Positions 36,951-50,073 of a stretch of 64,000 bases of DNA are shown piece by piece (within the stretch, counting starts at the first letter, position 1; each line of letters begins with the position of its first letter). Source of the stretch: Isoperla grammatica (lineage: Eukaryota; Arthropoda; Insecta; Plecoptera; Perlodidae); the NCBI GenBank assembly GCA_945910005.1, contig OX246739.1, forward strand, positions 11,444,292 through 11,508,291, read 5' to 3'. The notes beneath the pieces were generated by a model. It made no database searches and was not told the DNA's origin. It saw only the letters and a list, made by a program, of their open reading frames with translations. A program made the translations under genes and the position numbers.

Positions 36951-37683
36951 GGTCAGTGTTCGACTAACAAAGAAACATTGTGTCAATTGGCGGGTCTGGT
37001 TGTGTCAATGATCGAAATCATACAACTGTGAACGAACCTTGGGCGATGCTGAGGCCACCATACAAAACATTTGCATGAGCTCATAAATATAACCACAACT
37101 AACCTCCCACCTCATTTAGAAGAAAAGTATGATCTGGCCTCGGGATACGCAGACCATAATGCCATTCATTCAATGCATACAGGACACGCTAATGATAACG
37201 GCAGTGTGGGTTTTATGCATACTTTTTTTTTTTTTTTTTACTATTTCGACAAAAAGCGATGTAGTTATTATACTCTAATACACTATTATTGAGCGCAATT
37301 GGGTTGTATATCTATTATCCAAGGTATTATATTACTACCTACGCAAGTCCACGTATAAAATCGCAATTCAAGGGACTCTTTTGTGTAATTATTTAATTGG
37401 TTAGGGTCGTTATAGAGATAAATTAATTATAGATTATGAGGTTGGTATTTTGTCAGTTATTGATTTGATAGGCACGTTCATTGACCATTACCAACACCTT
37501 AACTAAATTTACATTGTTTTCTTACAGAAACTGTGGTTCAGTGCATTAAAATGTCTCACTTTTAATTTTATTTCAAGATTTGTATTTTCCATGTATCTCA
37601 TTGCTATTTTGATTATGTGCATTATCAATCGGCTATATAGTTTCTGCAACACAACTATCTCTTGGCCGTGATGTTATTGGTTA
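36951..37683. other. gene-free stretch
   Basis: A T run is at 37221-37239. I see nothing else. Confidence 0.45.
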
Positions 37684-37691
37684 CTTATTAC

Positions 37692-39029
37692 CAGTGGCGT
37701 AGCGCAGAAGTCGGGGGCCCCCCCGCGACATTGGCCATTGGACATGGTAGGATCAAGCACGGGGGGTATGGGGGGCGGAGCCCATGAAAAGCGCCGCAGA
37801 CGAAAAATTTTGAAAGCACGTTTTTAGAGTGCATTTGGTGCGTTTTAGGAAAAAGTGGTGGGCTGAATGTAATACCGAAACAATGTAGTTTGTGTGCGTC
37901 AATTTGTTTTGTCGTCATGTCGAGTTACAATTCACAGCATACATTGCAACATATTAACGTTTGATCTTATTTTCAACCACCCTCTCCCATATCCACCACT
38001 TCCACGCGACGTAATAATAATGTATACATTTATCTACTAAAACCATAATAACATATTATTATATCATCAACAACAACAACAAGTATGATAAGTTTTAAGT
38101 ATTGATAAATCAAATAACCTACGTTTTGATCCTCCAACTGCAATTCTGGAACGTTTCCTAGCCGTTTAGGCTTTAGTGTTTTATTGTCTGGCAAATCGAG
38201 CTTTTCGGCGTGCGTTAGCGTCCGCGAACTCGTCGAACAATGTATCTTTGTTTAATTTTCGTGTTCTTTCACCCTCGATACTAAGCAATGCCAAACCACT
38301 GAGTCGATTCTCACTCATTGAGCTTCGCAAATAGTTTTTAATTAATTTTAATTTAGAAAAAGATCTTTCGGCACCCGCTGCAGTCACGGGCACTTTTATA
38401 AGTTCTACCACTCATTGTAAAAATAACATAGTAACAGAATAATAAAATAGAAACACTAACATAACACTTCGTGACTACACAGAAGAGAACATTCAACACA
38501 TATTCACAAAACTACTACGATTTCACTCAATTCACAATAACAATGTAAACTTTGCGCACTGTTATCAACATATCCGATCCAGCACCATATTTGACACCAC
38601 TTTATTAATCGCATCACCTACAGTCTCATTCCCACGCTGAGATATGCATCTATCAGTGAGGGAGTCCGAGAGAAAACTGACCTCTGAAATAATTTTGTGT
38701 AAAGGGTGGATACTAGCTACAAAACAAAGTTTATTGTTAGTGGGGGTAAGGGTAAAATTTAAGGTTCATTGGCATTTTCGGTGACATCAGACTGTTAGTT
38801 TTACAACACAAGTGCATTTCGCTAACCCATACATCCGGTATAAAATCGTGAACAATCCCAAAAATTTTGAAAATTTTGCGAATTTTGTAATTTTATTTAA
38901 AATACATTTTAATTGATTTGTTGTCTTATTTGAAATTTTCATAATATACGATCTTTATCATCGGGGGCCCCCGCTTCGCGGGGGCCCCCCCGCCTTGCGG
39001 GGTTTGCGGGGCCTTCTGCTACGCCACTG
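37692..39029 (-). mobile_element. hAT transposon, internally deleted, 8 bp TSD
   Basis: The ends are inverted repeats: cagtggcgtagcgcagaag on the left and cagtggcgtagcagaag read inward from the right. Both flanks carry the identical 8 bp cttattac (37684-37691 and 39030-39037), the duplication length made by hAT transposases. The 1,338 bp interior keeps only the C-terminal end of a transposase (minus strand, 38181-38411), so the element cannot mobilise itself. Just inside both ends are G/C-rich segments able to form hairpins (gggggccccc types at about 37714-37726 and 38963-39010). Confidence 0.95.
38181..38411 (-). pseudogene. hAT transposase, C-terminal dimerisation fragment
   Basis: The 76-residue frame carries the hallmark of the hAT C-terminal dimerisation region: AERSFSKLKLIKNYLRSSM, then RLSGLALLSIE, then a charged tail and a stop. 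In intact elements this lies at the end of a protein of roughly 600 residues whose RNase H-like core cuts and joins DNA. Here the frame starts with GTG rather than ATG. The ~600 bp between it and the element's other end have no matching coding sequence, so the catalytic domain has been lost. Confidence 0.9.
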
Positions 39030-41152
39030 CTTATTACTTATTTTGCAATTATTATATATAGATTTCCTAAAAAAAAACTACATGCGTTGTTTTTTTCAAT
39101 TCAGTTCAGATAATTTTTAAAATAACTTTCTGTGAGGATTACAAGGTCACCGCATGCGTCATCGTGTTGAACTCGCATTATTCAAAACAGGTATAATACA
39201 GCTTGCTGGAAACATCGGGTATAAACGGACAATGATTCGCAATGCGACCACGAATCAGAAACGAGACCACAACGAACTACGATATAGAATAATGGAATCA
39301 TCGAGACGGAAGAGATAGGGAGGGGAGGGGGGGGGGGGGGGCTCCCCCTTCCCACTCAAAAAAACAAAACACAATGGTTAATTTAGCAAGTCCAATATTT
39401 AGTGGCGTCCTTCAATTCTATGTAAATTTCGTTTTACGTTTATTTTAATAAATGTTAAAACCGCCGATAAATTGCTTTGATGTAAATTAAATGTCACCTA
39501 TAAATGTTATGATGTATGTATGAATGTCACGATGTGATAGACATAATTGTTTTGTTTTCATTCAATCATCGTGTTATAGCTATAGCTATAGCTATAGCTA
39601 CATTTGGAATAGCAAAAGGCCCGTAGTGTTAATTTTTTTATGAAAGTATAATCTTTATGTGCAGCCAGAGCATGATTATTATTTTATATCAACATTTATG
39701 TGTTGTTCGTACTAGCCCGAGGTCGATTGTTTGAATAATATTCGTTTAAATTTGAATTAAACCACAGTTAACGATGATATCGCATTTGGAAAAAATGTAC
39801 GCGGCGTATAAAATCTGCATTTGACGTTGTCGACTGTATTTGAATATAATACTTCATTGTTCGTGCAAACTCTGTAAACAGTAGTCCCTGGTAGAAGTGG
39901 AATTTATTAGAAAACATGGTAATGCAAAAGCTTTTATTTTACTGTTTCTAATTGGTTAGGATTGAGAGCCACTTTATTGTTGTCAGCTGCATGTTTTCAA
40001 ACAATATGAAGAATAAACGTGAATGTTTGATGTTGATACACCTAAGAGAGACGGATGACACGTGGATATTGATATAAATGACACGTGTCATTCATGTTCC
40101 GCCGGGAGCTGAACGTGAAAGACAGTTACCATATGATGCTCTCATATGATGTATGACGAAAACAAAGCTGCAATGCTTTTTCAACATCCCGAAGAGGAAT
40201 TTATCCACAAAAGTCAAAACACAATAGTTCATCTATTCCGGGCCGTAAAAATCTACATGAATATATTACATAAACGCTGGGTTATAGGCTATAAATTTAT
40301 TTTACTTATTCTTAACGTATGTTTCCCCACATAAATAAGTGGGGAGACCCCGAAAACATCATGTCTTTAAACACAATATTATTTATTTATTCAATTGCTA
40401 CACATGGCTTTTTGTCTACATTTTCGTGGTCTTAAATAGAATATTAATATACAAATATATGGGTATACGAACTTAGCGTATTGTTTTGTTTATTGCACGT
40501 TTTGTGTGCCACTACCTATTCTCATATTTTGCTGTTTACATTTCATATGAAGACAGGACCCACGTTGGATCGTCTGGTAAGTTAGTCGGTATTACTCAGA
40601 GGATTCTTTTTGAATTAACTTAGACTTCAAAGCCTCATTCATCATTCATACGAATAAAAGCACGGAGTGACGCTTGCCAAGTTTATTGACTATTCATGAT
40701 CATCTAATGGTTTAATGTACGTAATATGCGCCATTAGACAAGCTCTACAGTTAATATCACACATCGTGGGGTAAGCTCGCCCACTGTCAGCACATATCAC
40801 TTAAAATGTTCGCATTTCTTCTGACCCCCGTTCAAATAGGGGGCGACTTTTAATAGAGGCTCTTATATAGGTTGATAACAGATTTATTAGAGTCGAAATA
40901 CCGCTCGACGTTCCTTCTTGTATGTATGTGTATCGTACTTGATTCAGTCGGTATATGATAGCGCACGCAATGGTTATATTGGTTATGTACTGAACTTGCT
41001 TTCGCTAGTCTAGTCATAACTTCCAACGTCCTGATTGGCTGTGACTATAACGTTTAGTTCGACCTTGGTTTGTTTGGAGAATTTGAAATGTCAAATCGTT
41101 GGACATATCCAAATAGCACCTCTAGTCAGTTGTGTGTTACGCGGCATTAAGG
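39030..41152. other. gene-free stretch with simple repeats
   Basis: It contains a G15 run at 39327-39341 and a hexanucleotide repeat of tatagc at 39574-39601. No protein similarity. Confidence 0.5.
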
Positions 41153-41452
41153 GAGTATTCACATCGGCCATATTTGAAGCCAAAATGTGCACTCTTTATC
41201 TATACAAAGCAGGGAAATATGCTTACCACGAAATGAAGAGATACGTAACTCGATCGTGTACAAACATTGTACAAACAAAATGAGTTGGACGAGACAGGGG
41301 AGTGTATATATACTGCTTTTGAGTAGTATTAACAAATCAATTGAACTTCGATCAAACGTGCAGAAACATGGCAACAATTAACTGAAGCCTATCGAAAGTA
41401 AACAAACATATAGTTTTGGCATCTAATAAGGCCACCATGTATGAATACACTC
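41153..41452. mobile_element. possible MITE with imperfect TIRs
   Basis: The left end (gagtattcacatcggcca, then gaagccaaaa) resembles the reverse complement of the right end (gagtgtattcat, then ggcc, then gatgccaaaa). A related start, gagtattcacgtg, occurs at 57639-57651. No target duplication is clear, so the limits are tentative. Confidence 0.35.
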
Positions 41453-41464
41453 AGTACCGATCGA

Positions 41465-41522
41465 TGTGGCTAAATGGTAGCGCGCGATACTTTAGTTTGG
41501 GAGGTTCCTGATTCTATTCCCT
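41465..41522 (+). mobile_element. possible tRNA-like SINE head
   Basis: An A-box-like TGGCTAAATGG (41467-41477) and a B-box-like GATTCTATTCC (41510-41520, 9 of 11 to consensus) are spaced as in a tRNA. The body is not defined. Confidence 0.4.
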
Positions 41523-44060
41523 CAAGATCCTCAAAGCCATAAGGCGAATGCTGGGATTGACTCCTTGAAACAACCCTCTGATATTTCTCCCTAACTATTC
41601 AAATACTACCCTATTTATACAGTACTACACTACTACCCTACACTGGGGTCACCGACTATAGGGAGTGCACACGGCGTATTGGTTGGAGTGCAGTGTGCAC
41701 TCTATACAAAAGGATTCCATTCATACGAACAATATTTTTCTATTATAGATTCGATGAAATATATAATATTATTTACTCATTACTGTGTACCTTCAGGGAG
41801 TTAACCGGTACCGGTTCCTATCAAAGTTTCACAATCTAACAATCGATTCGTTTAGTTGGATGCTTGTGTTTTCCTTAAGCAAACAAGTGAATATTTCAAT
41901 GGCGATTCAACGCTTACACAACACAAAAATATAAGCAAACATTCCACCGAACACAAAGTATAAGGACCCGCGAGGGTTGGCTTCCCTTAACCTTATTTTA
42001 AGGGGATTAAATGAACTCCCATCCCTATAAAAGCTCAACTCGGCTCCCACTTCGCCCTAATTAAACCAAACCTAACTGCGTGCGACTGCAATGCTACTTT
42101 CTAAGCTCGATTATTCCCCTGTTTATTTCACCCTAGGCTATCCACCGTCACGTGCGGATATTACATCCTTTAGCCCCCTACTGAAACCATCTCCCCTAGT
42201 GAGGGATCAAGTCGAGAAGAATAAATGAGGGGTTGAAATGGGGGGAAATGGAAGAGAAAAATTAATAAACATTATGTAAGGGGATGATTGTGGAGAGTAA
42301 GGGGAAGAAGAGATCGAGAAATTAGATTTTCAAGAACCCCTAACCCCTAACCAGAGTTTTAATATATCTGTAGTTTGATAAATAAAGGAGGCGACAGGGA
42401 CTCCTAAAACCTTTCTGGCAGACTGCGAAGAAACCACTGAAAGTTTGACACAACTATGAGTATTGTTTATTAGTTTGGGAAACGTCGTTAATACAAGTGA
42501 ATTCCCGCAGAGTTATGACGTAGAAAATGTATTATGAAATGAAGACTTGGCACACACTCTTGTGCTGTTTTAATTTATTTTGACATGCCTATGTCGCTGC
42601 GTACCCTCTATAATTTATATTCCACTTTTGAAAATTGAGTGCGAGGGAGGGTGTGGGGTGGGGTGGGGGACGGGACGGGGGAGACGAAGCGTGAAGCTAC
42701 CCCGCAAATTACTAACTAATCGCTTAGTTCCGCATGGGATCGCTCCGGCCCGAGAGAGCATGTATTAAAGCGCCAACACGGCGGCTCTTCGGCCCCGGGG
42801 AATGGTTGCGGGGGTGGGGAAGGGGAAGGGGAAGCGAAAGGGAATGGGGATTATTCTGTTATGCGGGATTGCTAAATTCACCTCATAAAAATTTCCACAG
42901 TGATTTAAAAAAGGAATGCGCTTTAGCGCAGTAGTACAGAATTTGCTTTTAACAATATATTCAATACTTGAGAAATGTAAAGATCAGTTGGAATTCAATA
43001 ACATTTTTGTTAGATGTTCTTTTTTCATGTATAGCCAATAGTTTGTGCCTGTGGCGTAGTAATAATAAAGCTTGGTGCGTTTGTAATAATTCGCTCTGAA
43101 TTGAAGAATATTTTCAGTATTTGAGAAGCTCATAGGAGCAGTGTTAGGATTTCATAATAGTTATAAAATATAGCCTAACTGATCCGAACTGTTGTCCACA
43201 TAAGTAATGAAGCTTTTCAGAACGTTTCCAATGGTTTGAATAAGAAAGATATAGTATCAAGGTTATGTTGCATTTTATTCCAAATCATTCATGATTGATC
43301 CAACGAATAATACCCATCACAGACAATAAAAAGTTCATTTAGGAGAGGTAGATCCAATTATTAATCGTAATCGTGCGTTTTAAAAAAAGTGTTTGAACCG
43401 ACCGCTATGAGTGTTACAGCGCCACTGTCCGATGCCCCTAGCGCGGACGGCAACTTGCTCTACTGCCTTGTCATGCAGGCTGCATATTCAAGAAGCCACA
43501 GGCGGTAATAGAACGTTTCTTAGTAATTTAACCTCTCCTCTCCATAGCTAATAGGAGAGTAAATTGATTGATTGAGTAAACTTACCGTCCGATTTGTTTG
43601 TTAGTTGAACACATTTCTTCGATTTCGAGACATTTTCGCACTATTTCAAAAATAAAAGTGAAACAATGTTATAGCACAGGTTATAGTGTACATACCATTT
43701 AGTTGCTGACTAGAGAATTTTTAGCAAGATGCGGCGAGGGCGTGGGTTGGATTCCGTGTCACGATGAACTATAAATAAAATAAGAACACACATATTGAAT
43801 TTACAAAACACAAAATATCAAATGCAAAATCCAAAATCCAAAATCCAAAATCCAAAAACAAAATACAACACTAGAATGCAAACTACAAACTATAAAATAT
43901 AAAAAATATAAAAATAATAAAATACAAAATACAAAATTCAACACTAGAATACAAACTACAACAAACTATAAAATACAAAAATATAAAAATAATATAGAAT
44001 TCAAAACTCAAAAACACTCAACACAAATCTTGAGACTCCACCCTGCAATGCTGTCATTTC
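41523..44060. other. gene-free stretch with a CpG-rich patch and an A-rich repeat
   Basis: A GC- and CpG-richer patch lies at 42620-42860, with overlapping open frames but no recognisable protein. A B-box-like GGTTGGATTCC (43745-43755, 10 of 11 to consensus) may mark a SINE head. From 43795 to 44035 the sequence is an A-rich repeat: caaaatc units near 43825-43855, then two ~73 bp copies each containing aacactagaatrcaaactac. Confidence 0.5.
43795..44035 (+). repeat. A-rich tandem repeats
   Basis: A short run of ccaaaat units is followed by two copies of a ~73 bp unit (caacactagaa at 43866 and 43939) ending in ataaaaataat. C is common and G is nearly absent on this strand. Confidence 0.8.
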
Positions 44061-45263
44061 AGTACGATGCCACGGAATAAGTGGGGGGGGGGGGATGTGT
44101 TTGTGAATCCAGCCCCAGGTTTCCATGCGTCCCCTCTGAGTTGCGTTACACTAAAACAGTGTAAATATTCTATTACGGCGTGTGTTCGCCCCCGCCCCCC
44201 CCCCCCCACCACCCCCCCCCACTCGGCACGCAACGTTACATGTCAATCCACGACGAGCACCGTTCAGCTCAGCCAACATAGCAGGGAATCTCCTCATCTC
44301 TATCGGATCTACCAACCTAAACATTTTAATTTCTACTCATTAATATTCAGATCGTTTTGGGGAAAAAAAATACAACCAACCCGATTTTCTTTTTAGAAAT
44401 CTCACAAGTAATTATTCTGTACGAAGTCAAGTCACAGTCGATCATACTTGTAGATTTGAACGTACGCTGAAGAATATTTCCCAATGTTATCTTTGTGTCA
44501 TGAAATTGATAAATCACTTCACAATTACAACTAGAAAAGTGCACAAGGCTCATTTCCTGTCTGGCACAATAAACTATACTCAAAAGCAGACAAAAATAGT
44601 ACTCGTGTATTTATACAATAAATCATTCATTAATTGTAATTGATATTGTAATTTCTAAAGAAATAGATGACTACCAAGTAAGATAGGATCTTTATTCTAG
44701 AGTTAAAAATACACTATCTCAAGTTGGGAATAGCGTTATCAAGCGTGGGCTACTGTGAGCACTACTGCTAAGTGGGTTACTTTACTTTTCTAAGTTGTAC
44801 TAATATGGCTTTATATGAGTCCCATGTAGCTTCTTATGTGCAAAGTTCAGAAACAGTCATTAATTTAGATGCAAGTTTCTTCTTATCTTGTGAAATCTAT
44901 AACCTCTATTATTATGCATTAGCATAATTTGCATTTGTATAATTCGAGTCTCTATTGCGACATCGCATGGCTGGCTTACGGGAAAGATTATTATCTAGCA
45001 AGCTAGCTACATTATTGGGAATATATTAGCACCTTATATCTGGTTGACATTCTGTCTTATTGAAAAATGGAGCCAGAAACTTTTCTTAAATTCTTAAATT
45101 CTTAATGATGTTTTCTATTGACAAAATTTGTAATGTATAATATATTTTGTATGGACAGCGTGGAATGGAATAAAATATTTAATATACCAACTTATTCATT
45201 CACGGCGCCCAACTCAGAACTAATCTCGACAATACTAGAGCAGTTTAGAGTGAGAGCGAGAGC

Positions 45264-45303
<40 letters not shown>

Positions 45304-47205
45304 AAAAGAGCGCGGGAGACAAACAAACAGAGGGATAGATGTAAACCTTTGTGTCATCACACTCACACACTCACACTGCATAGTTCTCCCGCATGAACGA
45401 ACCAACGAATGACTAAATAAATCTGTAGTGCCACACGGACTAGTGGTCGGGCATGTGCTACGTAGGAGACTCAGAGGGGACGCTTTTTACCTCGGCCACA
45501 ACTCACACTGTAACCCTAACATATGGGCACACTAGACTCACTTTTATATCCACATCAGTAATAGTTACTGACTACTGTACTCGTTCGTGTTCAATTAATG
45601 CCCTTTGAGCTTGAACACAACGCCTAGCCAGTTCAAACTTTGCCATTACAATAATTGAGGGGGTCTTTTTCAAATGCTTTCAGGTTTTTATTAAAATTAA
45701 ACTAGGAAGTACCGAATTAAAAATGTTGCAACAAGTTCAATAATAACAACAAGACATGTTCATGACTTCAATCCGTCGGGTGTAATTATGTCCTCCAGTT
45801 CAGCACCTCTGGCAAACATTTCTTTCTCAATTCAAACACGCACATATTATGAAGAGGAAATTCATTTGTATAATGTCCTTCCCAATCAGTTGTACGATCA
45901 AGTTCAACTTATGACAGGCAGGTTAATAATAATTATGTGCCGTGTACCTGTCCTAGTTTAAGTTGAAATCGGTCCAAATAAAAAGTTGATACTCAGCTGG
46001 CAAGTGGTATCCAATATCCAACTGGCTAACTAGAAGTGGAATTCTCTTCTAGTGGCGTAAGGTGGAAGGAACCAATAAAATAGGGGAGGGGGGAGTGGCA
46101 GGATTTATTTTATCTATGAGGATATAAAACAATATAATCCTTTATATTATTATATAATATATCTATTATTTTCCAAAGAGTCAAACTTCAAACACATAAA
46201 CAAGGCGGTTTAGGATACTAAAACCCTTCATGTGAAAAGTCCTGGAATATCATAGCAAATGGAATAGTAGACATAAAAGAGAGTGGACTGTTAATAAATT
46301 TGCGTTCACTCCTCGCTTGGCTGTCTAACGACTCGAAAAAAGAATACAATACTATTAGTTATATTACGCAGCCGCTTCGGGCGTAATGAGTTGCGGTTTT
46401 ATGCTTTACGGGAAGACGCGGAAAAAACGCAACAAAAAGCGGCTGGTTCGCGCGGGCGGAACAAACCGGCTTCACACAGTGTGCGTCGGGCCAGAGTGGG
46501 AACAGCTATGTCGAATGAGAGACACTCGCAACCCACACACAGAATTAGTCTAGGTATTAAACCTATTTGTGAGCAAAAACAGCAGACGGTGTTAATAAAA
46601 CAAGAAGTGAGCAAACAAAAGCTAGACCTGAAGAGAATCGTGTAAAATGGAACGAGCTCGCCTCCTATATAAACCGAGCTAGCCGGAAACTACGCTATCA
46701 TAATTACATTCGAACAAAAATCAACGAACCGTAAACTTTATCGGATGCAAGTTTTTCCGCTAATGAATTGCGCTAGGATGGTCACAGCAGTCAGCTTTGT
46801 ATGAATTAATCACAAAATTCAACGTATTTGTTGATATTAATGATTAGTTGTCTCAAACTCCGCACATGTATAAAATATTATGCCTGATTATGTTTGTCTA
46901 CGGTCGAATATTGTTACAGACAGAATATCGCATTTTCGCTAGAATAAGTGGACTAGAAATATGTTCTATAGATTAAACAGATTGAATAGCTTGAATGAAT
47001 TGATAAAACTCATTTATTGTTTCTAATCGTTGTAGGTGCGTTCTGAATTATTTTGGAAGAGTTATACTTGTTCGTTCACAGTATTGAGCTTCAGACCCTA
47101 TTCAAACTTTGGTTTATACAGTCAGCAAACATATACATACATACATATACATATTATGTATGTGACTATGTATTATGTATTATGTATATATTATGTAATG
47201 ACAAA
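44061..47205. other. gene-free stretch with GA, G and C runs
   Basis: It contains a G12 run (44083-44094), C runs in 44189-44220 and a GA repeat at 45270-45302. A CpG-richer patch at 46370-46520 includes an open frame of 84 codons (46391-46645) without recognisable domains. No protein similarity. Confidence 0.5.
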
Positions 47206-47206
47206 T

Positions 47207-47285
47207 GATCCGCGGTGGCTCATACCCACGCTTTGGGCACAGGTTTGATTCGAATGGAACGTGGGTTCGAATCCTACAAATAGCA
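47207..47285 (+). mobile_element. possible tRNA-like SINE head
   Basis: A perfect B box, GGTTCGAATCC (47264-47274), follows a tRNA-like segment with a weak A box (TGGCTCATACCC, about 47217). The ends do not pair like a tRNA acceptor stem. The body is not defined. Confidence 0.45.
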
Positions 47286-47378
47286 TGGATGTGTGACATT
47301 ATACCTTATTCTTACAAGTTAATCCATTCTTTCAGTCGAATTACAATACTGTTTTCAAAGTGAGAGAGAGAGATGGGA

Positions 47379-47409
<31 letters not shown>

Positions 47410-48129
47410 CGAAAATGTGAAACAACAAAGAACAATAAGGTACATACATGGATGAGTATTCGACAAAAAGTTGCAGCGATATATATGCGCTCTGGTGAAC
47501 ATTTTTCGAACCACTCTTTTGTGACAAATGACAGCTCGGAGTAACAAACAGCGAAATGGCCTCGTTTTACGCAACAAAAAGTCTCTTGTAGACGAAATTG
47601 GTGGGTTCCGCAATGTAACTCGATTACTTGTAAAAACAGGGCGTGGCTTTCGACACTTTATCTACGAGAGACGAATCAAATAATGTTAAAGTGCTTGACC
47701 CTAGATAGAGAGAAATACATTATTGTCGCCACAACCTATTATGGATTATTGATTATAGACAGAGTTAGAATAAGGGCCGGTCTTACAATCTCTAATCGAG
47801 TCGCATTCGTTGCCGCGTATGGACGTGTTTACCGCTGGTGCCGGCTAGCATAGCTAGCTACGCAGTTCCCGCAGTAAGCCAGGCGCTCAGCGCCGTTAAA
47901 TACTAGGCGTGATTGACACTCTTGTGTAATTACTAGGACAATTAAGTCTGTGCCATAGGCACATAACTCATCCACAGTAATAACAAATTTATTATAAAAC
48001 TTCAGAGATTGGATTTTCCCTTCTTAGAGCAAGGTCGAGGCTGGCTGCGCTTCAACGAAGTGAGTTTTTATTTTTATTTATTGGTTAACACAGTGTACGA
48101 CCACCACTGGCTAAAACCATTACCAACAC
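47286..48129. other. gene-free stretch with a GA repeat
   Basis: A GA-rich microsatellite spans 47361-47410. The frames crossing it (minus strand, 71-90 codons) are low-complexity artefacts. Confidence 0.55.
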
Positions 48130-48471
48130 ATTGGTTTGCCGGTTCCCCACCTAGCACGTGGGAGCCGTGTCGAGCATCACCCGCTCGTGGCCTACGTGCA
48201 GTCTGGGGGGCGGTTCCCGCCGCGTCATTCTCGCGACGCAATAGCGTGGTTGTACTTGTGTCCTTATTCCATTCAATCCACCACCGGTATAGTGCATTTC
48301 ACATCTCCTTCTCCACTTTCCGGCCCAGTGCTCTGCACTGAGGCAGGTAGGGAAAAATTCCCATTCTGGTTCTCTGCGACCAAACTCTTACCTTACCCCA
48401 CGGGTGACCCCCCCTCCCCCCATCTACAAGCGATTCATCCCCCAACCCGACGCACTAACTTTCAAGCTACC

Positions 48472-50073
48472 ATGCTTAGGGGGTCTAACAAGCCACCCAA
48501 CCCCCTGCCTCCGCCTAGCAACCAGCAGCTAAATGCTCCTCTCGCGCCGACACCCTCCAGCGTCCGTAAGTCTGAACTGTCACAGACAAACCTCCCAGTT
48601 GTCCTCCAGCAATTGCTGGCATACCATTACGCTCCAACGGAGCCACTCCCTCCTCCATCTTGGACGACGATCCCTGTCAGGACCCGACAGCGTCGTGTCG
48701 TGTCTTACACTCCCTTGAAACCACGGCAAGTGGAGACAAAAGCATCATTCAGCTCTCGACCAGCCCAGTCTGTAGACGAATGCCAACCAAGCACCTCCAA
48801 GTCTGCTATGACTGATCGCCCGCCTCCTCTTATTACAACCAATCGATTTGACGCGCTCCGTTCGACTACCTCTTCTGGACCCCAAGATTCAATGGATCTC
48901 TCGCCCGACAAGACCTCTGACAACGTCATCGCTACGCCCATGGACACTCTACTACCGCCAGGCTCGCCAAAGCTGTCGCCACCGAGGAAAAAGAGATCTC
49001 GTGTGCACTCCATGTCTCCGTCCGATTCCTGCTCTTCTCTGACCTCCGATTCTGAGCACAGTACATCATCCGCCCGCTACTCATCCCGATCACTCTCTCC
49101 AGTTAGCTCTGTTTACACCGTTGTTAACAGCCCTCGTACCACTGGCCCGCCTCCGAGCAGCCAGATCCCTGGATCCCCGGCTCCACCAGTGGCCCCGAAC
49201 ACCACTAAAAAACCTCCACCCATCATACTATACGGAGTACGCACCTACACCGACGTAGTGACGCTCATCCGCAAAGCCACCAACGGCCACTTTACCATCG
49301 CGGGCGCCGGTGAAGCCTTCCGTCTTAAGCCCACAACTCGACAAACTTACGACGAGATTCACGCCTACCTCATCACCAACGACCTTATGTTCCATACATA
49401 TCCAACAGAGGAGGTCCGGCAGCAGAAGGTTGTTCTACGAGGTCTCTCTTCAACCGTCCCAACGGACGATATCCTAGCCGACCTCACCAACCAAGGCGTG
49501 AGGGTCCAGGACGTCCGCCAGTTGATGAGCCGAGGGCATTCGCCCGATGAACGCTGGCCTATGCCCCTCTTCGTCGTCACGACTAATATCTATGCACCTG
49601 GAACGCCGGTGCATACCATAAAATCAGTGTGTTACCACAACATCAGCATCGAGAAATACCGTGGCCAGTCTGGCCCCCGCCAGTGTTACAACTGCCAGCA
49701 GTTTGGCCATTCCTCGGTATTTTGCAACCTCCCGCCCACTTGCTTCAAATGCGCTAAGCACCATCGCTCCAAGGATTGTTTAAAGACTCCGGATACCCCT
49801 GCTACGTGTGTAAACTGCAACCAGGATCATCCCGCCTCGTACAGACGTTGTCCAGCCTACCTTCAAGCCTGTGAGCCCAAGTCAAACGCCGTGCTATCCG
49901 CTGATAAACGTCGCAACCAGAAACAGGTGGTACCCCCAACCTCTCTCATCACCCACTGTACGCAACCTACCGCCAACTCCCTGGTCGACTGCCTTCCCGC
50001 CGCTCTCCACCTACGCACAAGTCGCCCAAGGGCAACCCTTCGTCACGCACATGGCCCCGTCTACAGCAAATAA
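48472..50073 (+). CDS. LINE ORF1 (gag-like, pre-C2HC and zinc knuckles)
   Basis: This is the nucleic-acid-binding protein of a Jockey-type LINE, which packages element RNA. The open frame extends upstream to 48136 with a TTG codon, but the first ATG is at 48472, giving 533 residues. The first ~245 residues are rich in Pro, Ser and Thr. A domain resembling the pre-C2HC region of insect-type gag proteins follows (about residues 245-400, with RQQKVVLRGL near 315). Three zinc-knuckle-like clusters come next: CYNCQQFGHSSVFC from residue 405, CFKCAKHHRSKDC from 424 and CVNCNQDHPASYRRC from 446 to 460. Past about residue 480 the frame loses family-like sequence, while the next frame (49871-50338) gains TYAQVAQ and runs to ORF2. 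I infer a frameshift between about 49925 and 49990. Confidence 0.85.
   Translation: MLRGSNKPPNPLPPPSNQQLNAPLAPTPSSVRKSELSQTNLPVVLQQLLAYHYAPTEPLPPPSWTTIPVRTRQRRVVSYTPLKPRQVETKASFSSRPAQSVDECQPSTSKSAMTDRPPPLITTNRFDALRSTTSSGPQDSMDLSPDKTSDNVIATPMDTLLPPGSPKLSPPRKKRSRVHSMSPSDSCSSLTSDSEHSTSSARYSSRSLSPVSSVYTVVNSPRTTGPPPSSQIPGSPAPPVAPNTTKKPPPIILYGVRTYTDVVTLIRKATNGHFTIAGAGEAFRLKPTTRQTYDEIHAYLITNDLMFHTYPTEEVRQQKVVLRGLSSTVPTDDILADLTNQGVRVQDVRQLMSRGHSPDERWPMPLFVVTTNIYAPGTPVHTIKSVCYHNISIEKYRGQSGPRQCYNCQQFGHSSVFCNLPPTCFKCAKHHRSKDCLKTPDTPATCVNCNQDHPASYRRCPAYLQACEPKSNAVLSADKRRNQKQVVPPTSLITHCTQPTANSLVDCLPAALHLRTSRPRATLRHAHGPVYSK

Noticed and set aside
46050..46110. agtggcgtaaggtgg, resembling a hAT terminus
   Set aside because: No matching inverted end or 8 bp duplication was found nearby.
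48705..49013. Minus-strand frame of 102 codons
   Set aside because: It is a shadow of LINE ORF1 on the opposite strand.
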